From Alphaproteobacteria bacterium (GTDB lineage Bacteria; Pseudomonadota; Alphaproteobacteria; JAQWUY01), in the NCBI GenBank assembly GCA_029250225.1, contig JAQWUY010000016.1, forward strand, positions 1 through 64,000: a stretch of 64,000 nt of DNA, read 5' to 3'. Both the position numbers and the translations under genes were made by a program. Positions within the stretch are counted from its first letter, which is position 1. Every line of letters begins with the position of its first letter. This document shows, in pieces, positions 1 to 10,607 of this stretch. Under the pieces are notes generated by a model. The model did no database searches and was not told where the DNA came from. It worked only from the letters and a program-made list of their open reading frames with translations.

Positions 1-7
1 TTTTATT

Positions 8-1426
8 TTATTTTTTTTTGATTTTACGAGGTTTCGTCATATTTTCTGGGCTTAGAATATCATCTATTTCTTTTTTAGATAATAATTTTTCTGCTAGTAC
101 GATATCGCGAACACTTTCATTTTTTTCAATTGCTTGTTTTGCGATTCTTGTTGCATTTTCATAGCCAATATATGGGTTTAGAGCGGTGATAATACCGATT
201 GAGTTATTCACTTGTTCTTTACAAATTTCTTTGTTTACAGTGATACCGTTGATACATTTTTCCGTAAGGCTTTTTATTCCTTGTGTTAACATATTTAATG
301 ATTTCAATATATTAAATGTAATGATTGGTTCCATTGCATTTAATTGCAATTGTCCCGCTTCGGCTGCTAGTGTTACGGTAAGGTCATTACCGATTACTTG
401 GAATGCTATTTGATTTACCACTTCTGGAATAACAGGGTTAACCTTACCAGGCATAATTGATGAACCTGGTTGTACAGGTGGTAAATTAATTTCATTTATA
501 CCGGTACGAGGCCCTGATGATAATAATCGCAAGTCATTACAGATTTTTGATAATTTTACTGCATTACGCTTTAATATACTGCTGAATGTTACAAATGCCC
601 CCATATCTGATGTAGCTTCGATCAGGTTACGAGCGCGGAACATTTCGATATCTGCAATTCGAGTTAATTCATCAATAACTAAGTCACAATATTCAGGGTC
701 TGAATTAATACCTGTGCCAACTGCGGTAGCACCCATATTTATTTCTGTGAATGATTTAATTGAATTTTTCACTACTCCGATATCTTCTTTGATAGTTGCT
801 TTCCAGCCGTTGAATTCTTGCCCCAATGTGATTGGCACGGCATCTTGCATTTGAGTTCTGCCCATTTTTATTATGTCAGAAAATTCAATTGATTTTTGTT
901 TTAATGCATATGACAAATCATAAAGAGAATCTAGATATCTTTTATGACTTAAAATAATACTAAGTCTTACCGCGGTTGGGTATGCATCGTTTGTTGATTG
1001 TGATAGATTAACATCATTGTTAGGGTGTAGATGTTGATAATCGCCACGGTTATGGCCCATTATTTCCAATCCTCGGTTTGCGATTACTTCGTTAGCATTC
1101 ATATTTGTTGATGTGCCAGCACCGCCTTGCACCATATCAACAATAAAATGTCCGTGCCATTTTCCTGATATTATTTCATCACAAGCACTTTTGATTGCTT
1201 CACATTTTTTCTTTTGCAATATCCCTAATTTAAAATTGGCAATTGCAGCGGCTTTTTTAACCATTGCAAGGGCTATAATTAATTCAGAGTAATGTTTTAA
1301 TTTTGTATTGGTTATTTTAAAGTTTTCTTTTGCGCGAAGCGTTTGTATGCCATACAAGGCCTTGTCTGGGATTAATCTTTCACCTAGTAAGTCTTTTTCT
1401 TTGCGGGTTGCGGTCGTGTTATTCAT
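8..1426 (-). CDS. aspA: aspartate ammonia-lyase
   Basis: Aspartase deaminates L-aspartate to fumarate and ammonia in the cytoplasm, feeding the TCA cycle. The protein has the fumarase/aspartase superfamily signature GSSIMPGKVNP at about residue 318, followed by VIPEV, which fits aspartase better than class II fumarase. Upstream are TSTNMNANEV and SQSTNDAYPTA, the other substrate-site segments. The frame extends upstream to a TTG at 1462, but the ATG at 1426 is preferred because AAAGG lies upstream and family members start near here. That gives 472 residues, normal for the family. The C-terminus is a short lysine-rich tail. It is transcribed leftward and no partner gene is visible. Confidence 0.93.
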   Translation of the reverse strand: MNNTTATRKEKDLLGERLIPDKALYGIQTLRAKENFKITNTKLKHYSELIIALAMVKKAAAIANFKLGILQKKKCEAIKSACDEIISGKWHGHFIVDMVQGGAGTSTNMNANEVIANRGLEIMGHNRGDYQHLHPNNDVNLSQSTNDAYPTAVRLSIILSHKRYLDSLYDLSYALKQKSIEFSDIIKMGRTQMQDAVPITLGQEFNGWKATIKEDIGVVKNSIKSFTEINMGATAVGTGINSDPEYCDLVIDELTRIADIEMFRARNLIEATSDMGAFVTFSSILKRNAVKLSKICNDLRLLSSGPRTGINEINLPPVQPGSSIMPGKVNPVIPEVVNQIAFQVIGNDLTVTLAAEAGQLQLNAMEPIITFNILKSLNMLTQGIKSLTEKCINGITVNKEICKEQVNNSIGIITALNPYIGYENATRIAKQAIEKNESVRDIVLAEKLLSKKEIDDILSPENMTKPRKIKKK

Positions 1427-1663
1427 TTTGTGTAAGCCTTTATGACAATTTAAATATTTCAATACGATTATAATTTTACGATATAGTTTGCAATAATCTT
1501 AACTTTTTTACTTTAAAAACGAGTATAAAATTACTAACAACTTAATTTTACTTATAACAAAGTTTTTTTTGTCGTGCAAGTACTGAAATCACACAATATT
1601 TTTTAATTGGTAATAATATAAATTTTTATATAATTTATTGTTTTTTATGGATAAATTATTTTA

Positions 1664-2338
1664 TTATCCACGAGCTCCGAATATTGCAGAGCCAATTCTT
1701 ACGCACGTTGCGCCTAAATCAATTGCAATAGGGTAGTCTGTGGACATTCCCATTGATAATTTTTGCAGATTATTACGCATTGCTATTTTTCTTAGTAAGG
1801 CAAAATGAACTGATGGGTTTTCATCAGCTGGTGGGATACACATTAACCCGACAATATTTAAGCCCATTTCTTTGCATTGGGTTATTATTTTGTCTGCGTC
1901 TTGTTCTAGCACTCCGTTTTTTTGTGCTTCGGCTCCTGTATTTACTTGAATATAAATCTGTGGATTCCAATTTTCGTTTTTGTCGATATGTTTTTTTATT
2001 TCGTTAGCTAGTTTTATGTTGTCGAGTGTGTGAATAACATCAACTAGATTAGGTAAATATTTCACTTTGTTTGTTTGCAAGCCACCAATTAGATGAAGTT
2101 CAATATTTTGATATTCAGATTTTAAGTCGATCCATTTATCACGGCATTCTTGTACTTTGTTTTCACCAAAAATACGGTGTCCTGTATCTAGTGCTATTTT
2201 AATATCATCAATAGGAAATGTTTTTGAAACCGCTATTAAATCAACATTATCATCTTGTCTTAGTGCGCGAGTTTTATATTTTTCGATTTCTGATTTAATT
2301 TGTTGTATATTTTGCTGAATAATTTTATTTTTATCCAT
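1664..2338 (-). CDS. yggS: YggS/PROSC-family pyridoxal phosphate homeostasis protein
   Basis: This is a single-domain alanine-racemase-fold protein that binds PLP and is known in the family to buffer PLP and amino or keto acid pools without an established enzyme activity. The PLP lysine is K39 in the AVSK motif. The C-terminal SMGMSTDY and GATCVRIGSAIFG segments form the phosphate-binding end. At 224 residues it is full length. It is the downstream member of a leftward run that begins with the Nfu-like gene, 15 bp after the glucosaminidase start side. Confidence 0.92.
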   Translation of the reverse strand: MDKNKIIQQNIQQIKSEIEKYKTRALRQDDNVDLIAVSKTFPIDDIKIALDTGHRIFGENKVQECRDKWIDLKSEYQNIELHLIGGLQTNKVKYLPNLVDVIHTLDNIKLANEIKKHIDKNENWNPQIYIQVNTGAEAQKNGVLEQDADKIITQCKEMGLNIVGLMCIPPADENPSVHFALLRKIAMRNNLQKLSMGMSTDYPIAIDLGATCVRIGSAIFGARG

Positions 2339-2353
2339 TTTAATTTTTCCGTA

Positions 2354-3325
2354 TTATTCTTGTAATTTATAATTATCGTAACGAGTAAGATTGTTTTTAT
2401 TTATCATTGATTTGATTTTTTTAACATAAATTTCTCGCTCTTGGGAATAATTTGTTAATCCGTTGGCAAGTTTTATACTTGATAAAGGTTTATTTAACTT
2501 AATTAAAGAATAACGAATTTTTCTTAGTTCATTATATGCATTATTACGATTTAAATTTGCCATATATGCTTGCATAGATTGATAAGGCGAAGAGAAAGAT
2601 TTAATACTGTGAGTTTTACCAGCATCGCGATTAGTCGGCATTAATTTATTCTTTTCAGTTTTATCAAATGTCCATTGTCCAAACAGGGCATTACCTGTTA
2701 CGGCGAACCTTGATGTTCCCCAACCGCTTTCTACTATTGCTTGGGCAAGAACAAGAGATATAGGGATAGGCTGTATTTTTATTTTTAATTGTTTAAGCAT
2801 TTCAGGGATTTTAGCTTGGTTATATTTTACATTAAATTCAGTTCCGAAACTTTTAAGGTTGTTAATATCATTAACAGATAGTTTTTTGCCTATTTTATAT
2901 TTTTTTTCTATATCTATTAATAATTCTTTTTTTATATTAATATTTTGATTGATATCAATGGCCATAGGTAGCATTAATTTAATAAATATCTCTTTTTTTA
3001 AATTCGCATCTTTTATATTTTTTAAATCGCTCGGCATTTTGTTTGGTTGAATTCTAGGGACTGAATTATTTTTTAAATTATAATTGTATTTATCAAATTC
3101 TTTTATTACAGCGCTTACATTTTTTGCATTAAAATAATTTAATTTATTTTTAATAATCTTATTTTCATTTTTTTGAACTAGTTGTTTAGTTTTTTGCGGA
3201 GGATTTTTTAATTTAAATAGTAAGTTAGGATTATTAGCAAAATAATTATATACTAATGCAATAGATACAACAGCAAAAACCCAAGGCAACATATTTTTAT
3301 TAAGCATAATTTTTTTTAATGACAT
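2354..3325 (-). CDS. Bax/FlgJ-type glucosaminidase, membrane anchored
   Basis: This is a predicted peptidoglycan hydrolase. Residues 13-30 form one hydrophobic segment that should anchor it in the inner membrane facing the periplasm. A lysine- and asparagine-rich linker follows. The C-terminal half (about 185-310) is a glucosaminidase domain with AQAIVESGWGTSR, where E199 is the expected catalytic acid, and NALFGQW just after it, as in Bax and FlgJ. The stop of the upstream Nfu gene overlaps this start by one base (TAATG), so the two are probably translated together. The substrate is inferred from the family; its biological role is unknown. Confidence 0.82.
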   Translation of the reverse strand: MSLKKIMLNKNMLPWVFAVVSIALVYNYFANNPNLLFKLKNPPQKTKQLVQKNENKIIKNKLNYFNAKNVSAVIKEFDKYNYNLKNNSVPRIQPNKMPSDLKNIKDANLKKEIFIKLMLPMAIDINQNINIKKELLIDIEKKYKIGKKLSVNDINNLKSFGTEFNVKYNQAKIPEMLKQLKIKIQPIPISLVLAQAIVESGWGTSRFAVTGNALFGQWTFDKTEKNKLMPTNRDAGKTHSIKSFSSPYQSMQAYMANLNRNNAYNELRKIRYSLIKLNKPLSSIKLANGLTNYSQEREIYVKKIKSMINKNNLTRYDNYKLQE

Positions 3326-3891
3326 TATTTTGCTCTTACTTCTTTTACCTCTGGGATATAATATTTTAACATATTTTCAACCCCCATTTTTAATGTTGCG
3401 GTTGATGATGGACAACCATCACAAGCCCCTAACATTGATAAATATACAATACCATCATCGTATTTGTGGAAAATGATATCACCGCCATCCTGAGCTACCG
3501 CTGGGCGAACTCTGGTGTCTAGTAATTCTTTTATTTGCATAACTATTTCATCATCACCGGCATTAGTAGTTTTTTCTTCTTGTTCTTTTGGTAATTCTGA
3601 ATCTGTTGAAATAATAGCTTCACCAGAATTGAAAAATTCAATCATAACGCCTAGTAATGTTGGTTTTAAATTTACCCACTGTATATCATCTGATTTAGTT
3701 ACAGATATAAAATCCTTGCCAAGGAAAACACCGATAACACCGTTTACTTCAAATAATTTTGTTGCAAATGGTGATATTTCTTTCGCATCATCAGCAGTTT
3801 GGAAATTAGCAGTTCCTTTGTCTAAAACTTTACACTCTGGTATAAATTTTAAAGTTGCTGGGTTGGGTGTTTGTTCCGTTTGTATAAACAT
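3325..3891 (-). CDS. Nfu-type iron-sulfur scaffold protein
   Basis: This protein carries Fe-S clusters to target enzymes. The N-terminal Nfu_N domain (about 1-88) begins with the typical FIQTEQTPNPATLKFIP. The C-terminal NifU-like domain (about 115-185) holds the CxxC cluster motif at C157 and C160 in GACDGCPSS. An acidic linker joins them. This 188-residue, two-domain form is the common alphaproteobacterial and mitochondrial NFU1 type. A clear AGGAA precedes the ATG. It is the first gene of a leftward run with the glucosaminidase and yggS, which are functionally unrelated. Confidence 0.93.
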   Translation of the reverse strand: MFIQTEQTPNPATLKFIPECKVLDKGTANFQTADDAKEISPFATKLFEVNGVIGVFLGKDFISVTKSDDIQWVNLKPTLLGVMIEFFNSGEAIISTDSELPKEQEEKTTNAGDDEIVMQIKELLDTRVRPAVAQDGGDIIFHKYDDGIVYLSMLGACDGCPSSTATLKMGVENMLKYYIPEVKEVRAK

Positions 3892-3952
3892 ATTTTTCCT
3901 ATCTATCCTATTAATTTATTAACATATACATGTAAAATCAATATTTTTTAAC

Positions 3953-4531
3953 TTATGCAAGTCCTTCGTGATATGATATTTTACTAGGCATTATACCATT
4001 TTTATTCAATATTGTATACCACATAGTATCACATTTATTACTAAACACTACTTCTTTTGTGGCGGGTAAGGTTAACCATAAATTATGTTTTATTTCTTGT
4101 TCTAGTTGTCCTTTTGACCAACCTACATGCCCCAGTGCTATTTTGCATTGTTTTGGCCCTTTATTTCTTGCTATTTTTTGCAATATATTAATGGTTGTTG
4201 TGACATTAAAAAGTTCATTTATGTTTGCTGTTTCTTTTTCTTTGTATGTGGTGTCGTGTAATATGAAGCCTTGTTCTATATTGACAGGCCCGCCCATATA
4301 TATTCTTGGATTATTACTATCGGCATCTGTGTTTGCCATTTCAATTTGCATTAATAATTCATTAAGGGTTAATTTTGTTTCATATTTATTTAATATTAAT
4401 CCCATTGCGCCACTTTTATCGTGAGCACAAATTAATATACAAGATTTATTAAACATATTGTTTGATTGTTCAGGACTTGATAATAACAGCCTGCCTGTTA
4501 AATATCCATTATGAGTATTGTTTTTTTTCAT
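3953..4531 (-). CDS. YqgE/AlgH family protein (UPF0301)
   Basis: This conserved cytoplasmic protein has no firmly known activity. It carries the family opening LTGRLLLSSPEQ, then ILICAHDKSGAMGLILNK (about 31-49), YMGGPVNIEQGFILH and the GWSKGQLEQEI segment near residue 140. At 192 residues it is full length. Its ATG lies only 21 bp from the divergently oriented DsbD-like gene, so at least one promoter must sit inside the opposing coding sequence. No convincing ribosome site precedes the ATG. Confidence 0.9.
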   Translation of the reverse strand: MKKNNTHNGYLTGRLLLSSPEQSNNMFNKSCILICAHDKSGAMGLILNKYETKLTLNELLMQIEMANTDADSNNPRIYMGGPVNIEQGFILHDTTYKEKETANINELFNVTTTINILQKIARNKGPKQCKIALGHVGWSKGQLEQEIKHNLWLTLPATKEVVFSNKCDTMWYTILNKNGIMPSKISYHEGLA

Positions 4532-4552
4532 TTTATAAGGTAAATTAAGCCT

Positions 4553-6301
4553 ATGGGTTTAGTAATTAAAAAGATAAAAATATTTAAATTGTTAATTGTT
4601 TTATTATTTTCTTCAATTTTCAATTTATCATATTCTTATCAACAGCCCAATTCTACTAGCATATGGAGTAAAAGTAAATACGCTAATGTTAGAATTATTT
4701 CATCGGTTGAAAATTACGGTAATGAGGCTGATATACTACTTGGCCTTGAATTCAAATTAAAAGATAATTGGAAAATATACAGTAAAGATTCTGGTGATGC
4801 AGGATTGCCCCCGCTTTGGATTGACAAGGCTTCAAAAAATCTAATAATATCTGAATGGAATTATCCAACCCCAGTCGATTTTGAATATAATGATATAAAA
4901 ACAAAAGGGTATGAAGACAAGGTTATATTCCCGTGGCGAATGGATATAATCGATAATACAAAACCCGTAAAAATTGATGGTATTGTTGAATATTATGCTT
5001 GTAATAATAAAATCAATTTATGTGTTGTTCAGCAAGCAAAACTAAACTTAGAAATTCCAGCTAATGATTTAAAATTAAGTAACAACTTAGATAAAATTTT
5101 ATTATATCAACAAGATAGTAATACAAACATTTTCATCATTATGCTTATTGCTATTATTAGCGGGTTGATATTAAATATAATGCCTTGTGTGTTGCCTATT
5201 ATATCAATTAAATTAATGGTATTTAGAAATACAAAAAATGATACTGATGTCAAAATAAATTCTATTTTCTTTTCCTTAGGAATAATAACGGTATTTTTTA
5301 TAATAGCATTATTTTTAATTACATTACGCTTCGTCGGTGTCGGCTTAGGTTGGGGATTCCAATTCCAAAACCCAATGTTTTTACTGTTTATGTCCTTTTT
5401 ATTATTAATAATGGGTGTAAATATGCTAGATGTATTTGAAATAAGTAACCTTGGCAGAATATCAAAATATATACCGGTTGGTAAAAAAGAAATAACTAAA
5501 TCATTTTTCAGCGGGGTGGTTGCAACCTTAATTGCAACTCCTTGTTCTGCACCTTTACTAAGTGTATCGTTAGGTTGGGCAATATTGTTAGAATGGTATT
5601 TAGGGTTGCTGATATTTATCTTTATGGGAATCGGTATGGCATTGCCTTATTTATTATTTGCAATATATCCTAAAATTATTTCTTATATTCCTAGGTCTGG
5701 ACGATGGAATTTTAGATTCAAGCAATTAATGGGAGTTTTACTGATAATTAGTGGATTGTTCTTTGCTTGGGTAAATAAAATAAATTTCGATGATATTTCA
5801 AATATTATTTTTGTTATTATATTTTTCTTCATCGTACTTATTTTAAGGTCAAAGAATAATAGTATATTAAAAATATTGGTTCTGTTGTTAGCTGTGATAT
5901 CTATGTTTGCGGTTGCATCTAAGCAAAAATCAAAAATTCAAATGAGCCAAGCTTATCAAATCAGTGCGCCTTGGGTTAAATTTAAAAAACAAGATATAAA
6001 AAAACATCTATCAGAAGGAAAAACAGTAATTGTCGACATTACAGCTAATTGGTGTATTTCTTGTAAAATAAATAAAATTACTACATTTAAAAATCCTGAT
6101 GTAATAAAAAAATTAAGTCAAAAAAATATAGTTGCAATGCGTGGTGATTGGACAGATAGAAATAATAGTATATTATTATATTTAAATTCTTATAATAGAT
6201 TTTCAATACCATTTATAGCTGTTTATAGCCCGCAGTCCTCAGAAGTAAAAATATTACCAAGTATATTAAAACCTAATGATATCATAAAAAATTTGCCATA
6301 A
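4553..6301 (+). CDS. DsbD/ScsB-like thiol:disulfide reductase
   Basis: This membrane electron carrier should pass reducing power from cytoplasmic thioredoxin to periplasmic thiols. A signal or anchor helix lies at about 8-28. An N-terminal periplasmic domain with C150 and C157 follows. Next comes a multi-helix DsbD core (about 195-455) with the paired cysteines C212 (IMPCVLP) and C331 (ATPCSAP). The C-terminal thioredoxin domain has CISC at C501 and C504. The order matches DsbD and ScsB. At 582 residues it is near normal length. The ATG follows AAGGT at 10 nt. Periplasmic partners are not encoded next to it. Confidence 0.88.
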   Translation: MGLVIKKIKIFKLLIVLLFSSIFNLSYSYQQPNSTSIWSKSKYANVRIISSVENYGNEADILLGLEFKLKDNWKIYSKDSGDAGLPPLWIDKASKNLIISEWNYPTPVDFEYNDIKTKGYEDKVIFPWRMDIIDNTKPVKIDGIVEYYACNNKINLCVVQQAKLNLEIPANDLKLSNNLDKILLYQQDSNTNIFIIMLIAIISGLILNIMPCVLPIISIKLMVFRNTKNDTDVKINSIFFSLGIITVFFIIALFLITLRFVGVGLGWGFQFQNPMFLLFMSFLLLIMGVNMLDVFEISNLGRISKYIPVGKKEITKSFFSGVVATLIATPCSAPLLSVSLGWAILLEWYLGLLIFIFMGIGMALPYLLFAIYPKIISYIPRSGRWNFRFKQLMGVLLIISGLFFAWVNKINFDDISNIIFVIIFFFIVLILRSKNNSILKILVLLLAVISMFAVASKQKSKIQMSQAYQISAPWVKFKKQDIKKHLSEGKTVIVDITANWCISCKINKITTFKNPDVIKKLSQKNIVAMRGDWTDRNNSILLYLNSYNRFSIPFIAVYSPQSSEVKILPSILKPNDIIKNLP

Positions 6302-6393
6302 ATGTAAATATTATATACAATTAAATTGTTGTATAAATAAAAAATTATAGTATAAAAGCAAAATTAACTTTATTAAATAATTAGGGCGGTTTA

Positions 6394-7542
6394 ATGTTTG
6401 GCAAAGATTATAAAAAATACTTTTTATTAGATGATAATATCATAAATATAAATAACGGTAGTTTTTCATCGGTACATAACGATGTTTACAAAAAATCTGA
6501 AAAAATTCGTTTTGATATAATGAGTAATATTTCCAAGTTTAAAATGGAAGCTGATGAACATATTGCAAAAAGCCAAAGTATATTAGGAAAATATATAAAT
6601 ACCAATCCTAACAATATTGCTTTTACAAGTTCAACAACTGAAAGTTTAAATGCTGTATTAAGGTCTATTATATTTATGGCAGGTGATGAAATTGTTGTTG
6701 ATGCGGATATTTATCCAACAACAATGCGAATATTGGAATTTGTTTGCGGTCGTGCCGGAGCAAGAATAAACAAAGTGCACATTCCAATTAATTCAGATGA
6801 AAATACGGTATTGGATAAATACGATTTAGCAATTAATCCTAGAACTAGATTATTAGTAGTAGAAGATATTAAAGCTATTGATGGTTTAAAAAACCCATTA
6901 AAAAAGATAATCCCAATATTTAAAGATATGGATATACCAATTCTTGTCGATGGAGCACATAGTGTAGGTATGATTGATTTAAATGTTGATGAATTAGGGG
7001 TTGATTGGTATTTAGGTTGTTGTCATAAGTGGTTATTATCTGCAAAAGGTGCAGGTTTCATTGTAACTGAGCCACATAATCACAGTATGATGCGTTCAAT
7101 GCGAATTAGTTATACTTATGAAAAACCTTATCCGCACAGATTCCATTGGGTTGGGACTAATGATTATACTCCTTGGTTAACAATAGGCTTAGGAATTGAT
7201 GTAATTAATGAACTAGGTCAAGAAAATATTAGTAATTATTGTAATGATTTAGTTATACAAGCTGGTAAATTAATGTCGAAAGAGTTTGGTGTTGATTATT
7301 CTATACCAAGTTCTTTGTCAACATATATGACTGTTGTAAAATTACCTAAAAAATTACAAGATAAAAAAATCGGTGTAGAAAAATTACAAGAAATATTTTT
7401 TAATAATGGGTTTAACACAAAAATTGTTTTAATAGATAATGTTAAATACATAAGAATATCTGCATATATTTATAACGATATAACAGATTATGAAAAATTC
7501 TGTGATGTAGTCTCTAAACTATGTGATAATAAATTAATTTAG
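6394..7542 (+). CDS. class V aminotransferase (isopenicillin-N epimerase-like)
   Basis: This is a fold-type I PLP enzyme. Visible parts are ITNG-like loop residues around FTSSTTESLNAV (about 78-90), the PLP-aspartate stretch LVDGAHSVGMIDL (about 186-198) and the lysine-bearing CHKWLLSAKGAGF near residue 211. It resembles the CefD and selenocysteine lyase-like branch rather than IscS, because it lacks a mobile cysteine loop with SGSACSSG. The exact reaction cannot be read from the sequence. AGGGCGG precedes the ATG. Its stop overlaps that of convergent hemA by 4 bp. Confidence 0.83.
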   Translation: MFGKDYKKYFLLDDNIININNGSFSSVHNDVYKKSEKIRFDIMSNISKFKMEADEHIAKSQSILGKYINTNPNNIAFTSSTTESLNAVLRSIIFMAGDEIVVDADIYPTTMRILEFVCGRAGARINKVHIPINSDENTVLDKYDLAINPRTRLLVVEDIKAIDGLKNPLKKIIPIFKDMDIPILVDGAHSVGMIDLNVDELGVDWYLGCCHKWLLSAKGAGFIVTEPHNHSMMRSMRISYTYEKPYPHRFHWVGTNDYTPWLTIGLGIDVINELGQENISNYCNDLVIQAGKLMSKEFGVDYSIPSSLSTYMTVVKLPKKLQDKKIGVEKLQEIFFNNGFNTKIVLIDNVKYIRISAYIYNDITDYEKFCDVVSKLCDNKLI

Positions 7543-8735
7543 CAATTTTTAAAAGCATCTTGAATAGCACAAGATAACTTTTCCACCATATCCTTGCTGT
7601 GTAATGGACTAGGCGATATTCTTAGTCGTTCAGTACCTTTTGCAACGGTTGGGTGATTAATTGATTGTACATAAATATTATGTTTTTCTATTAGCATATT
7701 GCTCATATCCAAGCATTTTTTGGAATTACCAACCATTACAGGAACTATATGAGAATCTGAGTCCATAATTGGAATTCCTTTTTTAATGAATGTTTCTTTT
7801 ATGTGCTTTGCAATATTTTGTAATTGAGTGCGTTCTTGTTTGGCACCTTTTAGGTGTAAAATGCTTTGTGTTGCACCTTTTGCCACGACAGGGGGTAGTG
7901 AGGTTGTAAATATAAAGCCATTACCAAATGAACGCACGAAATCAGTAATTTCTTTTGAACTTGCCATAAAACCACCTACTTGTGCAACGGCCTTTCCAAG
8001 AGTACCTTGGATTATATCAATTTCACCCATCAAGCCTAAGCTTTCGGCAACACCGGCTCCGTTATCACCATATAATCCGACTGCGTGAACTTCATCAACA
8101 AATGTTAAGGCATTATATTTTTTTGCAACTTTTATTATATCTTCGATTGGTGATATATTCCCATTCATCGAATATATAGATTCAAAGACGATAATTTTTG
8201 GTGCATTAGGGTCATCTTTTTTTATTAATTCTTCTAAGTGCTTAACATCATTATGCCTAAAAATTCTTTTTTCTGCACGACTTCTTCGTATTCCTTCGAT
8301 TATGGAATTATGATTCATCGCATCACTGTATATAATACAGTTCGGGATTTTTTCCCCAAGTGTTGATAAAATTGTAAAGTTTGCTACCCAACCAGATGTA
8401 AAAACTAGTGCCGACTCTTTTTGCATCCAATTTTTGATTGTTTCTTCAAGTTCTTGGTGATACACAGTAGAGCCAGAAATATTTCTTGTTCCACCTGCAC
8501 CGGTAGCGGTGTTTTTAATTGTTTCACACATAGCTTCTGATACAGTTTCATTTTGTCCCATTGCCATATAGTCATTAGAACACCAAACTGTAATCTCTTT
8601 TGTGTTACCGTTTTTATCAGTATATTCACATATCGGGTATTTACCTTTAATGCGGTGAATATAATTAAAATAGCGATAGTTATTGTTTTGTTTTAATTTT
8701 TTTATACTATCTTTAAAAAATTCATTATAATTCAT
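7539..8735 (-). CDS. hemA: 5-aminolevulinate synthase
   Basis: This enzyme condenses glycine and succinyl-CoA to 5-aminolevulinate, the first heme precursor, by the Shemin pathway typical of Alphaproteobacteria. Diagnostic stretches are GAGGTRNISGST (about 79-90), the DEVHAVGLYG segment near 214 and the PLP lysine K248 in QGTLGKAVAQ. At 398 residues it has the usual bacterial length. AGGAAG precedes the ATG, and a TTGATT-17-TAAAAT promoter is visible upstream. KBL is the nearest alternative, but the extended N-terminal YNEFFKDSI region and the ISGS motif favour ALAS. Confidence 0.95.
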   Translation of the reverse strand: MNYNEFFKDSIKKLKQNNNYRYFNYIHRIKGKYPICEYTDKNGNTKEITVWCSNDYMAMGQNETVSEAMCETIKNTATGAGGTRNISGSTVYHQELEETIKNWMQKESALVFTSGWVANFTILSTLGEKIPNCIIYSDAMNHNSIIEGIRRSRAEKRIFRHNDVKHLEELIKKDDPNAPKIIVFESIYSMNGNISPIEDIIKVAKKYNALTFVDEVHAVGLYGDNGAGVAESLGLMGEIDIIQGTLGKAVAQVGGFMASSKEITDFVRSFGNGFIFTTSLPPVVAKGATQSILHLKGAKQERTQLQNIAKHIKETFIKKGIPIMDSDSHIVPVMVGNSKKCLDMSNMLIEKHNIYVQSINHPTVAKGTERLRISPSPLHSKDMVEKLSCAIQDAFKNC

Positions 8736-8763
8736 TTTATCTTCCTATTGTATATATGTCTTT

Positions 8764-8792
8764 ATTTTAAACCATTTAAATGATACAATCAA
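8764..8792 (-). promoter_or_regulatory. candidate sigma70-type promoter of hemA
   Basis: On the minus strand, TTGATT (8787-8792) is followed after 17 nt by TAAAAT (8764-8769), about 30 bp before the hemA ATG. The spacing is ideal and no other gene uses this strand here. No regulator site was identified. Confidence 0.5.
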
Positions 8793-8841
8793 GCATATAT
8801 AATATTGGATATAATGATTATATAATATTGAAAATAAATAA

Positions 8842-9957
<1,116 letters not shown>

Positions 9958-9962
9958 TTATT

Positions 9963-10604
9963 ATGAAAAATTTATTTATATATTACCTAGTTGTTTTTTA
10001 TTTAAGAGTTGTAAAACTCACTACACTTTGGGATGTGATTAACAAGGGTGACAAGGATAATGCAAACCTTTTTATTGTTTGGCATAATCGCACATTGATT
10101 TGTTTGTTAGGAATTGATAAAGTTGTTGGTAATGATAAGTTAAATTCGATTGTTTCGCCTAGTAAAGATGGTGAGTTTCTTTCTGATTTAATGGCTAGTT
10201 TTGGACATAAGGTTATACTTTCTTCGCAGGAATCCGGAACTGGTATGAAAGGATTAAAAACAGCGATAAGTCTATTACATCAAGGCAAGAAAGTTGTTAT
10301 AACTCCTGATGGTTCAAGAGGGCCAAGATATCATTTAAAAAAAGGAACAGGGTTTATATTGAAAAAATCGGCTAGTAGGTATTATATTTTTTCACTTAAT
10401 TTCAAACGCCGTATATTAATGAATTCTTGGGATAGACTGATAATCCCAACACCATTTAACCGTGGTGTTATTATGGGTGAATATTTTGATTTTGATGATA
10501 GTAAATCTGTTGATGAATTGAATATTATAATTGAAAAAAAATTAATAGAATTATCAGTTAAGGCTGATAAATACTTTAATCACAAACCAATTGAAAGGGC
10601 ATAA
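9963..10604 (+). CDS. DUF374 lysophospholipid acyltransferase-like protein
   Basis: This is a short member (213 residues) of the DUF374 family, related to LpxL-type and lysophospholipid acyltransferases. It shows VWHNRTLICLLG (about 39-50), SPSKDGEFLSDLM near 62 and ITPDGSRGPRYHLKKG near 118, which are the conserved blocks. The first 20 residues are hydrophobic, suggesting membrane association. It is followed after 3 bp by waaA and then lpxK, the usual alphaproteobacterial lipid A/Kdo grouping. A role in lipid A or envelope lipid acylation is inferred from that setting. Confidence 0.85.
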   Translation: MKNLFIYYLVVFYLRVVKLTTLWDVINKGDKDNANLFIVWHNRTLICLLGIDKVVGNDKLNSIVSPSKDGEFLSDLMASFGHKVILSSQESGTGMKGLKTAISLLHQGKKVVITPDGSRGPRYHLKKGTGFILKKSASRYYIFSLNFKRRILMNSWDRLIIPTPFNRGVIMGEYFDFDDSKSVDELNIIIEKKLIELSVKADKYFNHKPIERA

Positions 10605-10607
10605 TTA

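Noticed and set aside
8780-8793. FNR-like site ATGAT-ACA-ATCAA between hemA and the ferredoxin reductase
   Set aside because: The gap is three rather than four bases and the first base is wrong; it also overlaps a better-explained -35.
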